In this document: positions 35,925-45,857 of the stretch, one piece after another
Position numbering within the stretch: the first letter of the stretch is position 1
Layout of the letters: each line of letters starts with the position of its first letter
Source: Pseudomonas kielensis
Lineage (GTDB): Bacteria; Pseudomonadota; Gammaproteobacteria; Pseudomonadales; Pseudomonadaceae
Reading direction: 5' to 3'
DNA: 64,000 bases
Assembly (NCBI RefSeq): GCF_014236655.1
Contig: NZ_JACMYG010000002.1
Coordinates: 248,001 to 312,000 of the forward strand
The notes under the pieces: model-generated
What the model saw: the letters and a program-made list of their open reading frames with translations, nothing else
Database searches by the model: none
Told to the model about the DNA's origin: nothing
Made by a program: the position numbers and the translations under genes

Positions 35925-37457
35925 TCAGTTCGACATCGAGGCCATTCCGATGCCACCGGCACCTTTCTGCGAGGGCGGGAAGTCCTTCATGCTTTTGGCA
36001 AAGGACTGCATGTAAGGCGCGATGATCGGAATGATCCAGCTGCGCTGTTGCTGCCAGCGGAAGTGGTCGCCGGCCTCAGGCGAACGCTCGTACGGGTCGA
36101 CCTTGATGTCGATGACCAGCCCACCGGGGATCTTCTTCGCTTCCTCCATCCACTTGTCCTTGACGGCGGTGTGCACTTTCCACTGATCAACCCGTACCGC
36201 GTTCATGCTGGTCTCGGCAAAGAAGAAAAACTCATGGCGGTTCGACTTGCCGTTGGGCTTGGTCAGCATGTCCAGTTGGTTGTAGCCGTCCAGGTGGTTC
36301 TTGAAGGTCTCGCCATCGAGGTGCAGGCCGGTGAGTAGTTTTTCTTTGACGTCGCTCTGGCCGACCGCCGCCATCAGAGTTGGCACCCAGTCTTCGGACG
36401 TCATGAACTCACCGGTCCAGGTGTTCGGCTTGATGTTCCCCGGCCAGCGAACCAGCATCGGTACGCGGAAACCACCATCCCAGGTCAGGCCTTTTTCGCC
36501 ACGGAACGACGCCGCACCGGAATCCGGCCAGTGGGACAGGTTGACGCCGTTGTCGGAGGTGAACAGCACGATGGTGTTCTTCGCCAGCCCCTGGTCATCC
36601 AGGGTTTTCAGCAGTTTGCCTACCAGCGAGTCGAGCTGCAGGATCGCGTCGGTGTATTCGGTATGGCCACTCTTGCCCAGCCACTCGTCACTGACGTGGA
36701 TCTTCTGGTGCATGCGCGAGGGGTTGTACCAAAGGAAAAATGGCTTGTCGGCGGCTTTCTGCTTCTTGATCCAATCAATCGACAGGTCGGTGAACTGGTC
36801 ATCGACGCTCTTCATGCGCTCGATGGTCAACGGCCCTTCGTCGGTGATTGTCTGCTTGCCGACACGACCCCAGCGCGGGTCGACGGTCGCATCGTCATTG
36901 GCGGTGGCCACCGAGTGGATCATGTTGCGCGGGATTCCCGGGAAGTTCGGGTCTTTGGGGAAGTTGGTCATTTCGGCGATTTCCATCACGTTCAAGTGAT
37001 AGAGGAAACCGAAGAACTCATCAAAACCATGGACGGTCGGCAGGTATTCGTTGCGATCGCCGACGTGCGACTTGCCGAACATGCCGGTCGCATAGCCCTG
37101 AGCCTTGAGCAACTGGGCCAACGTCACGTCGCTGTCCTGGATACCGACTTTGGCGCCCGGTTGGCCGACAGCGGTCAAACCGGTGCGGATCGGATACTGA
37201 CCTGTGATGAACGCTGCGCGACCAGCGGTGCAGCTCGGCTGTGCGTAGTAGTCGGAAACCATCATGCCTTCCTGGGCAATCCGGTCGATGTTGGGGGTGG
37301 TGACGGCGCCAAGCCCGCGGTTGTAGGCCGAGATATCCATGGGGGCCATGTCGTCGACCATAATCACCACGATATTGGGTTTCTCGGCAGCCTGGGTAAC
37401 GCCCATCGCCGCAAGGCTCAGGCCGAGCCCCAGCAGGGCAGTTCGAATGAGGTGCAT
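35925..37457 (-). CDS. Periplasmic arylsulfatase (type I, formylglycine-dependent)
   Basis: 510 residues from ATG 37457 (AGGAA upstream). A signal peptide (...GVTQAA) precedes a sulfatase domain with metal aspartates D35-D36 (VDDMAP). The active-site signature CTAGR (C76) has the cysteine to be converted to formylglycine, and GMFGKSHVGDR follows. It hydrolyses a sulfate ester in the periplasm. A formylglycine-generating enzyme is needed and is not in this window. Part of an operon with MBL hydrolase, DUF1254 pair and FadL channel. Confidence 0.93.
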   Translation of the reverse strand: MHLIRTALLGLGLSLAAMGVTQAAEKPNIVVIMVDDMAPMDISAYNRGLGAVTTPNIDRIAQEGMMVSDYYAQPSCTAGRAAFITGQYPIRTGLTAVGQPGAKVGIQDSDVTLAQLLKAQGYATGMFGKSHVGDRNEYLPTVHGFDEFFGFLYHLNVMEIAEMTNFPKDPNFPGIPRNMIHSVATANDDATVDPRWGRVGKQTITDEGPLTIERMKSVDDQFTDLSIDWIKKQKAADKPFFLWYNPSRMHQKIHVSDEWLGKSGHTEYTDAILQLDSLVGKLLKTLDDQGLAKNTIVLFTSDNGVNLSHWPDSGAASFRGEKGLTWDGGFRVPMLVRWPGNIKPNTWTGEFMTSEDWVPTLMAAVGQSDVKEKLLTGLHLDGETFKNHLDGYNQLDMLTKPNGKSNRHEFFFFAETSMNAVRVDQWKVHTAVKDKWMEEAKKIPGGLVIDIKVDPYERSPEAGDHFRWQQQRSWIIPIIAPYMQSFAKSMKDFPPSQKGAGGIGMASMSN

Positions 37458-37504
37458 GTTAATTCCTGTGCATTACGGGAGCGGCAAACGTGAGCCGGTG
37501 TGGA

Positions 37505-38566
37505 CTAGGCGCCTGGACGCCGCGCAAGGGTGCCGTGCCGGGCGTGACCGACATAGAACGCCGGTCGGGTGCCCGGGAACATCCAGAACGCTGTCATTTC
37601 GGACGATGGAAAGACATTCGGGAATCGCGGGTCACGCTTGGAGGGGCCAGCCACCGTGGCTTCCTGAACCATTGAGATGTATTGGTCGACGGCGTTTTCC
37701 AGGGTATTGCCGTTGATGATCACTTCCGTGCCGATCATCTGTGCGTACTCGGCCACTCCCGCGGCCGTGGACAGCAAGGGCGCGTAGGCGTCGACGCTGA
37801 CGCCGTTTTCACTGGTCACCCACAATCCTTCGTCGGTGTGCACGACGATCGAGTGGTTACCCTCCGTGTGTCCCGGTGTATGCATCAAGGCAACGCCATC
37901 ACCAAGCATGATCGAGCCGTCGAAGCAGATCACCTTGTCTTGCGGCACGCCGGCAATCCCACTCGGGCAGTACCAGTCGGCCTGGTACGGATTGAGGTCT
38001 TTGGTGGATTCCCATTCGCGCCAGTGCACCAGCAACTTGGCGTTCGGGAACAGACCGGGTGCGTTATCGGTGCCGAGCCAGCGGCGAATGTCCTGGGTGT
38101 GCAGGTGATCGTAGGTGATGTAGTCGATGTCTTCGGGATTCAGGCCCAGGCGGGTCAGGACCTCGGGCACGGTGTTCTGGCGGTTGATGAGGATCTTGGT
38201 CAGCCAGTTGGCCGTGCGGTCCTGCAGGCGGCGAAAGAACGGCGTTTCACCATTGCGCTCGTGATCCGAAGGCGAGGTGAGCATGGTCTTGAGGCCTTGC
38301 GGGGTATCGAACTGAACGACGAACAGACGGTTCTGGATGTGCATGTACTCGACCAGCCGTTCGCGGGAAAACGCATTGCGCAGGCCGTAGCGAACGGGGT
38401 AGGGCACCTTGACCAGATTGAAGGACTCAAAGTAACGGGCTTTGGGGCCGCTCAACATGTCCTGGCGAAATTGCAGCGCGGCCAAACGGGTGTCTTCGAC
38501 GCGCGCCTGTTGTCCGGCCGCAGCGCGGGAGTCTTCGAAATGACGAATTTGTTCAAATGCACTCAT
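37505..38566 (-). CDS. MBL-fold metallo-hydrolase (atypical)
   Basis: 353 residues from ATG 38566. Metal motifs are DHLHTQD (H154, H156, D159) and HTPGHTEGNHS (H229, H233). The first differs from the canonical HxHxDH because the Asp-His pair is missing or shifted, so metal binding may be altered. An N-terminal extension of about 90 residues precedes the domain. No signal peptide, so cytosolic. Lactonase or thioesterase-like action on the desulfated product is possible but unproven. Confidence 0.8.
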   Translation of the reverse strand: MSAFEQIRHFEDSRAAAGQQARVEDTRLAALQFRQDMLSGPKARYFESFNLVKVPYPVRYGLRNAFSRERLVEYMHIQNRLFVVQFDTPQGLKTMLTSPSDHERNGETPFFRRLQDRTANWLTKILINRQNTVPEVLTRLGLNPEDIDYITYDHLHTQDIRRWLGTDNAPGLFPNAKLLVHWREWESTKDLNPYQADWYCPSGIAGVPQDKVICFDGSIMLGDGVALMHTPGHTEGNHSIVVHTDEGLWVTSENGVSVDAYAPLLSTAAGVAEYAQMIGTEVIINGNTLENAVDQYISMVQEATVAGPSKRDPRFPNVFPSSEMTAFWMFPGTRPAFYVGHARHGTLARRPGA

Positions 38567-38592
38567 GTGGGAGCGTCCTGTGATTGTTGTTA

Positions 38593-39414
38593 TCAGGTAT
38601 TGCGGCGAATGCTCCTGGCCAGGTTGCGGTCGACGATCCAGCGTTGCAGCGATGTGCATTTGCGCGCCAGGGCACGGATCAACCGGGCCTTGAACCCCGG
38701 GGTGATCATGAACTGCCGGCGCTGGATGCCACGCAGGATGCCCACCACCGCCTGATCGACCGTCAGTACGCCGGCCACGGCGTTGAGTGAGCGGGTGACG
38801 GGGCTGCCGTGCTGGCGTTCGTAGTCGAGCAATGGCGTCTGGATTTCACCGGGGCAGACCACCGACACATCAATGCCGCAGAGTTTCTGCTCGGCGCGCA
38901 ACACTTCCGCCAGACCGACCACGCCAAACTTGGAGGCGGCGTAGGCGGCTTGGGTGTAACTGCCAACCACACCGGCCAGAGAAGCCATGAACACCAGGTG
39001 GCCCTGGGGCGAAAAGTGCTTGAGGGCGCTGGCGGCGAAGTTGCGGCTGCCCATCAGATTGACGTCGATCACCTGGCGGAAGGTTTCATAAGCCAGCTCG
39101 GTAAATACCGCGTTGCGCATGAGACCGGCGCAATTGAACGCCAGGTCCGCCGTCCCCTGTTGGGCATGAGCGCTGGCCATGGCCGCGTCCACCCCTACCG
39201 GATCGGTGATGTCCACCGGGTAAAAAACCACGGATTGACTCGGTGCTTTGCTCATCGTCTTCAGGCGAGTCAACACTTGCTCGGGGATCTGCAGGTCGAA
39301 AATCGCGATACTGCAGCCTTCTGCAATCAACGCCTGGGCGAACCCCAAACCGATGCCGCTGCCAGCACCGGACAGGTAGGCTACCCGGGGAACGCGATAC
39401 TTCCAGTCAGTCAT
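38593..39414 (-). CDS. Short-chain dehydrogenase/reductase
   Basis: 273 residues from ATG 39414. Cofactor motif SGAGSGIG (15-22), NCAG (94-97) and catalytic S145, Y158, K162 (QAAYAASK) are all present. It probably oxidises an alcohol or reduces a ketone with NAD(P). It is the first gene of the minus-strand operon running to 31652. A proposed AraC site sits about 100 bp upstream. The ring or hydroxyl substrate is unknown. Confidence 0.92.
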   Translation of the reverse strand: MTDWKYRVPRVAYLSGAGSGIGLGFAQALIAEGCSIAIFDLQIPEQVLTRLKTMSKAPSQSVVFYPVDITDPVGVDAAMASAHAQQGTADLAFNCAGLMRNAVFTELAYETFRQVIDVNLMGSRNFAASALKHFSPQGHLVFMASLAGVVGSYTQAAYAASKFGVVGLAEVLRAEQKLCGIDVSVVCPGEIQTPLLDYERQHGSPVTRSLNAVAGVLTVDQAVVGILRGIQRRQFMITPGFKARLIRALARKCTSLQRWIVDRNLARSIRRNT

Positions 39415-39510
39415 GATTCGGCCTGCAGGTGGGAGGTGACAGTTGTCCGGCGCAGTGGCGTTCACGGGCAACGCATAGGCCACCAAGTTATCGCTCCACG
39501 CCGCCTACCA

Positions 39511-39538
39511 CTTGATAAAAGGCGAATGAAACTTGATC
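39511..39538. promoter_or_regulatory. Proposed AraC-type operator, site A
   Basis: Two identical heptamers ACTTGAT (39511-39517 and 39532-39538) are spaced 21 bp start to start, around a core AGGCGAATGAA. A 21-bp (two helical turn) spacing of direct repeats is how AraC-family dimers contact DNA. It lies about 100 bp upstream of the SDR start. It matches site B at 39894. Confidence 0.6.
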
Positions 39539-39893
39539 TATCACGAACACGCGGTGTGCAGGAAGCCGACTCGCCAGTTGTGGCCTCTCGATCCAGTCAC
39601 TACTTGCAGCATGTCGTTGTTGGTCAGTTGCACGCGTGCTGCACCAGGTAACGGGCGGCCCGTCCCAGCACAAGGGCCGTGAATGCCGGCGCAAGCAAGC
39701 TCAGGCTGGAGTGGAGATGGGGGGGCTGGTCCAGAGCACTCCAGACGCTGTGAAGGTTGAGCCCAAGCTGAGTGAAATTCATGTCTGGTCGATGCCTTTG
39801 CGGCTGGGCAATGGTGAAGCAGGTAGCTGTGTCCGTGGGCGAGGTGAAACCCTTCAGCCCGACGTACAAGCTTATCCAGGAGCAATTCTGGCG

Positions 39894-39921
39894 ACTTGAC
39901 ATCAGGCGAATAAAAGTTGAT
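39894..39921. promoter_or_regulatory. Proposed AraC-type operator, site B
   Basis: ACTTGAC (39894-39900) and AGTTGAT (39915-39921), again 21 bp apart, surround AGGCGAATAAA. Over 28 bp it agrees with site A at about three quarters of positions. It lies 33 bp upstream of the AraC-family ATG at 39955, where bound protein could block its own promoter. Confidence 0.6.
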
Positions 39922-39954
39922 TGATTGCGAAAGTACCCCCCAAGGAAAAGCGCG

Positions 39955-40968
39955 ATGTTCCTGTTACGCAGCGGCGCAATCGAAGGCTATAGCCCTCTGG
40001 TGTCCCAACTGGGCGAGAACCCGGTGAACCTGTTGCGTGACGCCGGGATGGTGGTTGCCCAACTGCGCCAGCCCAACAGTTACCTGTCCTACGAGAAAAC
40101 CGCGGACTTGCTCGATGAAACCGCGCGGCAATGCCGGGAACCGTTGTTTGGCCTGCGCCTGGCCTCTTGCCAAAACCTGTTGGCTATCGGTGAGGTCGCC
40201 TTGTCGGGCAGCGGGCAGGCGACCGTGGCTGACGCCCTGGATTTTGCCCGCCAGTACCTGTACCTGCACGCCAGTGGTTTGCATCTGGAGCGCAGCAAGC
40301 GCGGCGAACGCGCCGAAGTCAGGTTGAGTTTCGACTTCACCAACGAGCGCGGCTTACTGCACTTGAGTCAGCTCAGTGCGGCGCAACTGTTCAATGCGGT
40401 GAAAATACTGACCGGTGTCGACAGCCCGCACATACGATTGCACCTGCAGCAGGGCGCAGTGAAGAGCCCTGGGTGGCAAGCGGCCAATGCGTATGGCAAG
40501 GTGCGATTCGACAGCGCATTCGACGGCATCAGCTTTCCTGTTGAGTACCTCAAACGCTCGCCGCAGGCCAATGAAGACCTGATGCGCGAACACCTGCTGC
40601 ACCGAATGCAGCTGCTCAAGACCCAATACCCTGACAACCTCAAGGCGCAGGTTTGCCATTTGATCGGCAGCCTCCTGCACACCGGTGAATGTGGCATTGA
40701 TGCCGTCAGCAGCTCTCTGGGTGTGCAACCGCGAGTCCTGCAGAAGCGCCTGCAGTGCGAAGACACCAGTTTCAGTCGGTTGCTACAGGAAACCCGGCTG
40801 GAAATCGCCAAGCAGAACCTGTTGCGGGACAAAACCAGCATCACCGACCTGGCATTGAATCTGGGCTACGCCGACGTCTCGGTATTCAGCCGTCATTTCA
40901 AACAATGGACCGGGCTTTCCCCGCGAAACTGGCGGGCCGAGCAACAACCCAGCGCTGAACTCCGATAG
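39955..40968 (+). CDS. AraC family transcriptional regulator
   Basis: 337 residues from ATG 39955, preceded by AAGGAAAAG; a TTG-type start at 39925 is less likely. The N-terminal ligand domain (about 20-190) is of the arabinose-binding-like type found in OruR/ArgR-like AraC regulators. The C-terminal double HTH (about 235-330) ends in LNLGYADVSVFSRHFKQWTG, the conserved family helix. Divergent from the SDR-sulfatase operon and adjacent to two matching operator-like repeats, so it is the probable regulator of that operon. Confidence 0.92.
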   Translation: MFLLRSGAIEGYSPLVSQLGENPVNLLRDAGMVVAQLRQPNSYLSYEKTADLLDETARQCREPLFGLRLASCQNLLAIGEVALSGSGQATVADALDFARQYLYLHASGLHLERSKRGERAEVRLSFDFTNERGLLHLSQLSAAQLFNAVKILTGVDSPHIRLHLQQGAVKSPGWQAANAYGKVRFDSAFDGISFPVEYLKRSPQANEDLMREHLLHRMQLLKTQYPDNLKAQVCHLIGSLLHTGECGIDAVSSSLGVQPRVLQKRLQCEDTSFSRLLQETRLEIAKQNLLRDKTSITDLALNLGYADVSVFSRHFKQWTGLSPRNWRAEQQPSAELR

Positions 40969-41056
40969 TCGTTTACCGGGTAGTTACGCTGCGGTATTCG
41001 GTAACGTGCCGAGGGCTACACGCGGGTGTGGCTCAAATTCACGGGCTGACCAAGGA

Positions 41057-41968
41057 TTAGCTGCATGCAGGTTTTCCTGCATTTTTAATCCAGGTATCAA
41101 GCTCCCTCACCATTTTGTTGACCTCACTGTCCTCTCGTTCCGAGGGGCGGACTATGGCGTTCCAGGCGATGTCGAGGCCGTCATTCAGGGCGGCCCACGC
41201 CAGCTCCCCACGCTCAAGGCTGGGGCTCACCAGATCCCGTTGCAATATGCTGATTCCGTATCCTGAGCGAACCAGTTCGACGATGGCTTCGATCAATTCC
41301 ACCGTGATCATGCGGCGCGGCAGGATGCTGGCGGGAGCGAAAAACCGGTCATATTCCCAGCCACTGGCGCGATCGGTTGAGTACGTCACCAGGTTGTACG
41401 TCTTGAAGTCCTGCGCGTAGATGTTTTTCCGGCCGGCAAGAGGATGATCGGTCGCCATGATCGCAATCAGGTCGTCCCGAAAAAGCGGCAGTTTTGCGAC
41501 GCCACTGGGCACCATGCCGTCATCGATGATGGACACATCAAGCCGACCTTGCATCAGGCTCGCGTAAACGTCGTTGCGGGGCACGGTCACCAGTGTGATT
41601 TCGATGTCGGGCCGAAGATGGGAGTAGTGCTTGATGAATTTTGGAATCCAGCGAAACGGGCCGTAGGAGGTGACCCCCATACGGACAAACGCGGTGACGC
41701 CACCGGCCATGGACCGAGCTTCGGACTCGGCTTCATTGAGAGTGGCGATGATGTCCTTGGCGGCTCGCTCCAGGCGCACCCCGGCGGGGCTGAGTCGCAG
41801 TTTGCCACCTGATCGTTCCGTCAGGCTCACCCCCAGGCGCCGCTCCGCTTCGCGTATGCGGTGACTGACGGCTGAAGGGGTCAGCCATAAGCGCTCGGCC
41901 ACCGCGGTGACCGAGTCGACTTCTGCCAAGGTTTGCAACATCACCAGATGATCGAGCGTCAGTCTCAT
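41057..41968 (-). CDS. LysR family transcriptional regulator
   Basis: 303 residues from ATG 41968. Winged HTH at 1-60 (LDHLVMLQTLAEVDSVTAVAERLWLTPSAVSHRI, of which SAVSHRI is the recognition helix end). A periplasmic-binding-like effector domain follows (SYGPFRWIPKFIKHY, GRLDVSIIDDG, ELVRSGYGISILQRDLV). Divergent from the iron oxygenase gene with 109 bp between starts. The intergenic region holds an AT-rich inverted repeat, so it probably controls the oxygenase-SBP-FrmA-VOC genes. Confidence 0.93.
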   Translation of the reverse strand: MRLTLDHLVMLQTLAEVDSVTAVAERLWLTPSAVSHRIREAERRLGVSLTERSGGKLRLSPAGVRLERAAKDIIATLNEAESEARSMAGGVTAFVRMGVTSYGPFRWIPKFIKHYSHLRPDIEITLVTVPRNDVYASLMQGRLDVSIIDDGMVPSGVAKLPLFRDDLIAIMATDHPLAGRKNIYAQDFKTYNLVTYSTDRASGWEYDRFFAPASILPRRMITVELIEAIVELVRSGYGISILQRDLVSPSLERGELAWAALNDGLDIAWNAIVRPSEREDSEVNKMVRELDTWIKNAGKPACS

Positions 41969-41985
41969 TGTCGTGCGACCTGAAA

Positions 41986-42012
41986 ATAATTCACAAAATT
42001 GCGTAAAATTAT
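41986..42012. promoter_or_regulatory. Inverted repeat between LysR and oxygenase genes
   Basis: Arms ATAATT (41986-41991) and AATTAT (42007-42012) flank TTCAC...GTAAA, giving a 27-bp imperfect palindrome containing a T-N11-A arrangement. It lies 66 bp upstream of the oxygenase ATG and 18 bp upstream of the LysR ATG, a typical position for a LysR site. Site identity is inferred from position. Confidence 0.5.
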
Positions 42013-42077
42013 GAGCGTGACTTGTTTTTGGCGGCGATGCAATCTGAATCCAGCAGAACCACCGGAGACCAACAATA

Positions 42078-42917
42078 ATGACTACCCTGCCTTTCACACC
42101 TGCGCCAACCCTGAGCGATATCATCGATCTCGAGCGTTATCCCATTACCGATCGCACCAGCCCCGCTTATCTCGAACTGGTCAAGCACAGCCAGTCGTTG
42201 CTGGGACAAGAGGGGGTCGCGATCTTCCCGGGTTTTGTTCGTGATTCATCGGTTCTCGCGATGGCGCAACAAACACTTGCCCTGCACTCGCACATGTTTC
42301 ATTTTCGGGAAAACCACACGGTTTACTTCAAACCGCAGGATGAAAGTGTTGACCCGGCGCATCCGCTACGGCGGTTGATGAACACGGCGAAAGACACCGT
42401 CGCGTATGCCGATATTCCCGGCGATCATTTGATCCGGCAGATCTACGGATCGGACGAAGTCCTTGCCTTCATCAAGGATGTCCTGGCCCTGGACACGCTC
42501 TATCGTCATGCCGACCCACTGGCCGCCCTTAACTTGCAGGGCTTCACGGCTGGACAGGAGTTGGGGTGGCACTTTGACCGTTCCGACTTCAGCGTCACGC
42601 TGTCCCTTCAGGCGGCGAATGCTGGCGGGGATTTTGAGTACGTGCGCATGCTGCGCAATGAAAACGACGATTGTTATGACGCCGTCAGGGAGTTCCTCGA
42701 TAACCCGAACACTCAGCAGGTCGAGGTTCTGCCTCAAGTGCCCGGCACCCTGACATTGTTCCGTGGCCGCTATTCATTGCACCGGGTCACGCCGGTGGAA
42801 GGGGACAGGCTGAGACTCAACGCAGTGTTTGCGTACGTGGACCAGCCCAATGTCGAGTTCAGTGCCTATGCCCGGCAATTGTTTTACGGGCGTACCTCCG
42901 TTGACCCGACAGCCTGA
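42078..42917 (+). CDS. 2-oxoglutarate/Fe(II)-dependent oxygenase-like protein
   Basis: 279 residues from ATG 42078 (CCGGAG upstream). A facial triad fits H165 and D167 (GWHFDRSD) and H235 (SLHRVTPV), with R244 or R246 to bind 2-oxoglutarate. The overall pattern recalls the ArpA/BesD-type amino-acid oxygenases. BesD-like halogenases have Gly in place of the aspartate, and here it is Asp, so hydroxylation or demethylation is expected. Next to a quaternary-amine binding protein and formaldehyde dehydrogenase, it may hydroxylate an N-methyl group so that formaldehyde is released. Substrate unknown. Confidence 0.75.
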   Translation: MTTLPFTPAPTLSDIIDLERYPITDRTSPAYLELVKHSQSLLGQEGVAIFPGFVRDSSVLAMAQQTLALHSHMFHFRENHTVYFKPQDESVDPAHPLRRLMNTAKDTVAYADIPGDHLIRQIYGSDEVLAFIKDVLALDTLYRHADPLAALNLQGFTAGQELGWHFDRSDFSVTLSLQAANAGGDFEYVRMLRNENDDCYDAVREFLDNPNTQQVEVLPQVPGTLTLFRGRYSLHRVTPVEGDRLRLNAVFAYVDQPNVEFSAYARQLFYGRTSVDPTA

Positions 42918-43029
42918 GTTTTGCCCATAACAATAAAAGTAATTTGCCTTACGTGTTTGCGCGCGTTTGTTCCTGTGTCGCACACAACAGTTCGCTGCCC
43001 CCAATAAAAACGATTCGGAGCGTCTGATC

Positions 43030-43998
43030 ATGAAAAACAGGAAGCGTTTGCTGGCCTCGTTACTTACCCTCGGCCTGCTTGTCGGCAGTGCCTCAAGCCA
43101 GGCTGCGGGATGGTGTGAATCGGGCAAGCCGGTGAAGTTCGCCGGGTTGAACTGGGAGAGCGGGATGCTCCTCACCGACATCATGATGATCGTGCTCAAG
43201 GAAGGCTACGGCTGCACAACGGACCAGTTGGTGGGTAACACCATCATTCTTGAGACCGCGCTGGCCAGCAACGACATTCAAGTGTTTGGCGAAGAGTGGA
43301 TGGAGCGCAGCGAAGTCTGGAAGAAGGCTTCGGCAGCCGGGAAGGTTGTCGGGGTTGGCGCTCCGATCGTTGGTGCGACTCAAGGCTGGTATGTGCCGCG
43401 CTATGTCGTGGAGGGGGACGCAAAACGCAATCGACCGGCGCAAGCACCCGACCTCAAGACAGTCGCGGACCTGAGCAAGTACCCGGGCGTTTTCAAAGAC
43501 GCGGAGGAACCGTCCAAAGGCCGCTTCTACAATTGTCCCGCTGGCTGGATCTGCGAGCAGGAGAATACCGAGATGCTGAAGGACTACGGCCTTGAAAGCA
43601 CCTTCATCAACTTCCGTCCAGGCACGGGTGCGGCATTGGATGCAGCGGTCCTGTCCAGCTACAAACGCGGCGAGCCGGTCCTGTTCTACTACTGGTCACC
43701 GACCCCGTTGATGGGCGAGATCGATGCCATAAGACTGGAGGAAAAGACCGGGGCCAACAAAGACGTCATCACCATGGTCGGGCTCTCCAAGGCGTTTCAT
43801 GAACAGGCGCCCGAGCTGGTCGCCGTATTGGAGAAGGTCAACATTCCCATTGATCTGCTGAATCAGAACCTGGCCAGGATGACCCGCGAACGCATCGAGT
43901 CGCCGAAGCTGGCCAGGATATTCCTCAAGGAACACCCGGAAGTTTGGCATGCCTGGGTGGATGAAGGCGTCGCAAAAAAGATCGAGGCATCGCTCTAA
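43030..43998 (+). CDS. Glycine betaine/quaternary amine-type substrate-binding protein
   Basis: 322 residues from ATG 43030 (CGGAGCG upstream). A signal peptide (...SASSQAAG) precedes an OpuAC/ProX-like fold (KFAGLNWESGMLLTDIMMIV, aromatic-box candidates W and Y in GATQGWYVPRYV, FYYWSPTPLMGEI). No permease or ATPase gene is adjacent. In Pseudomonas the CbcWV transporter is known to accept several separate binding proteins (for choline, carnitine and betaine), so this one could plug into that core. Ligand is likely a methylated amine or amino-acid betaine. Confidence 0.88.
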   Translation: MKNRKRLLASLLTLGLLVGSASSQAAGWCESGKPVKFAGLNWESGMLLTDIMMIVLKEGYGCTTDQLVGNTIILETALASNDIQVFGEEWMERSEVWKKASAAGKVVGVGAPIVGATQGWYVPRYVVEGDAKRNRPAQAPDLKTVADLSKYPGVFKDAEEPSKGRFYNCPAGWICEQENTEMLKDYGLESTFINFRPGTGAALDAAVLSSYKRGEPVLFYYWSPTPLMGEIDAIRLEEKTGANKDVITMVGLSKAFHEQAPELVAVLEKVNIPIDLLNQNLARMTRERIESPKLARIFLKEHPEVWHAWVDEGVAKKIEASL

Positions 43999-45225
<1,227 letters not shown>

Positions 45226-45315
45226 TTGAATCGTCCCGGCGTTGAGCGTCTGACGTCTCGCGCACGGGCCAACTGCACTATCCACTCACTGTGTCTTTAT
45301 AAAGAGAGCATCAAC

Positions 45316-45699
45316 ATGAGCATCTTCACTCACGTCACCGTCGGTACCAACGATCTGCAAAAAGCCCGCAGTTTCTACGACAACGTGCTCGGCACACTCG
45401 GCCAGAAACGCATCGCGGATCTGGAAGACAATGGTTCGATCTGGGGGGTGAATGCCCCGTCCTTCTTCGTCCTGAAGCCAGCGAACGGTGCACCGGCCAG
45501 CGTCGGTAACGGGGTCACCATCAGCTTCGAAGCACCGGATCGCGCCGCTATCGATGCCTTCCACGCAGCCGCCCTGGCCTGCGGTGGCAGCGACGAAGGT
45601 GCTCCGGGCCCTCGAGGTTGGGCCCCTAACGCCTATGCGGCTTATGCGCGGGACCTGGACGGTAACAAGCTGGCCGTGTACTGCTTCAAGGCTGCGTAA
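45316..45699 (+). CDS. VOC (glyoxalase/dioxygenase fold) family protein
   Basis: 127 residues from ATG 45316 (AAAGAGAGC upstream). Single VOC domain: FTHVTVGTNDLQKARSFYD at the N-terminus, and the conserved metal-side pattern AYARDLDGNKLAVYCFK at the C-terminus. Usually a dimer binding a divalent metal. It follows frmA by about 90 bp on the same strand. It may be a lyase, isomerase or binding protein in the same pathway; no specific reaction can be given. Confidence 0.85.
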   Translation: MSIFTHVTVGTNDLQKARSFYDNVLGTLGQKRIADLEDNGSIWGVNAPSFFVLKPANGAPASVGNGVTISFEAPDRAAIDAFHAAALACGGSDEGAPGPRGWAPNAYAAYARDLDGNKLAVYCFKAA

Positions 45700-45857
45700 G
45701 TCTCATACAAGCCGCTCCTTCACGCCTGTGAACCGCTCCATCCAACAGGAGGTCGTGGTCATTTCCAGAAGATGCCCATGACCCCCTGTTTCACGAAGCG
45801 CCAGTTCAATGTCGGTGACCCAACATGGTTGGGGGCACCGACATCACCATGCCGCGC

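Larger units (their letters stand above)
39415..39954. promoter_or_regulatory. Divergent intergenic region, SDR operon / AraC gene
   Basis: 540 bp separate the SDR start from the AraC start. It carries the two tandem-repeat sites described separately (39511-39538 and 39894-39921). In between, weak overlapping frames of 50-110 codons exist on both strands, one encoding a hydrophobic stretch. None has a good ribosome site or recognisable domain, so I do not call a gene. Confidence 0.5.

Noticed and set aside
39541..39902. Small frames on both strands in the SDR/AraC intergenic region
   Set aside because: No ribosome sites or domains, and the region is better explained as regulatory DNA carrying the tandem repeats.
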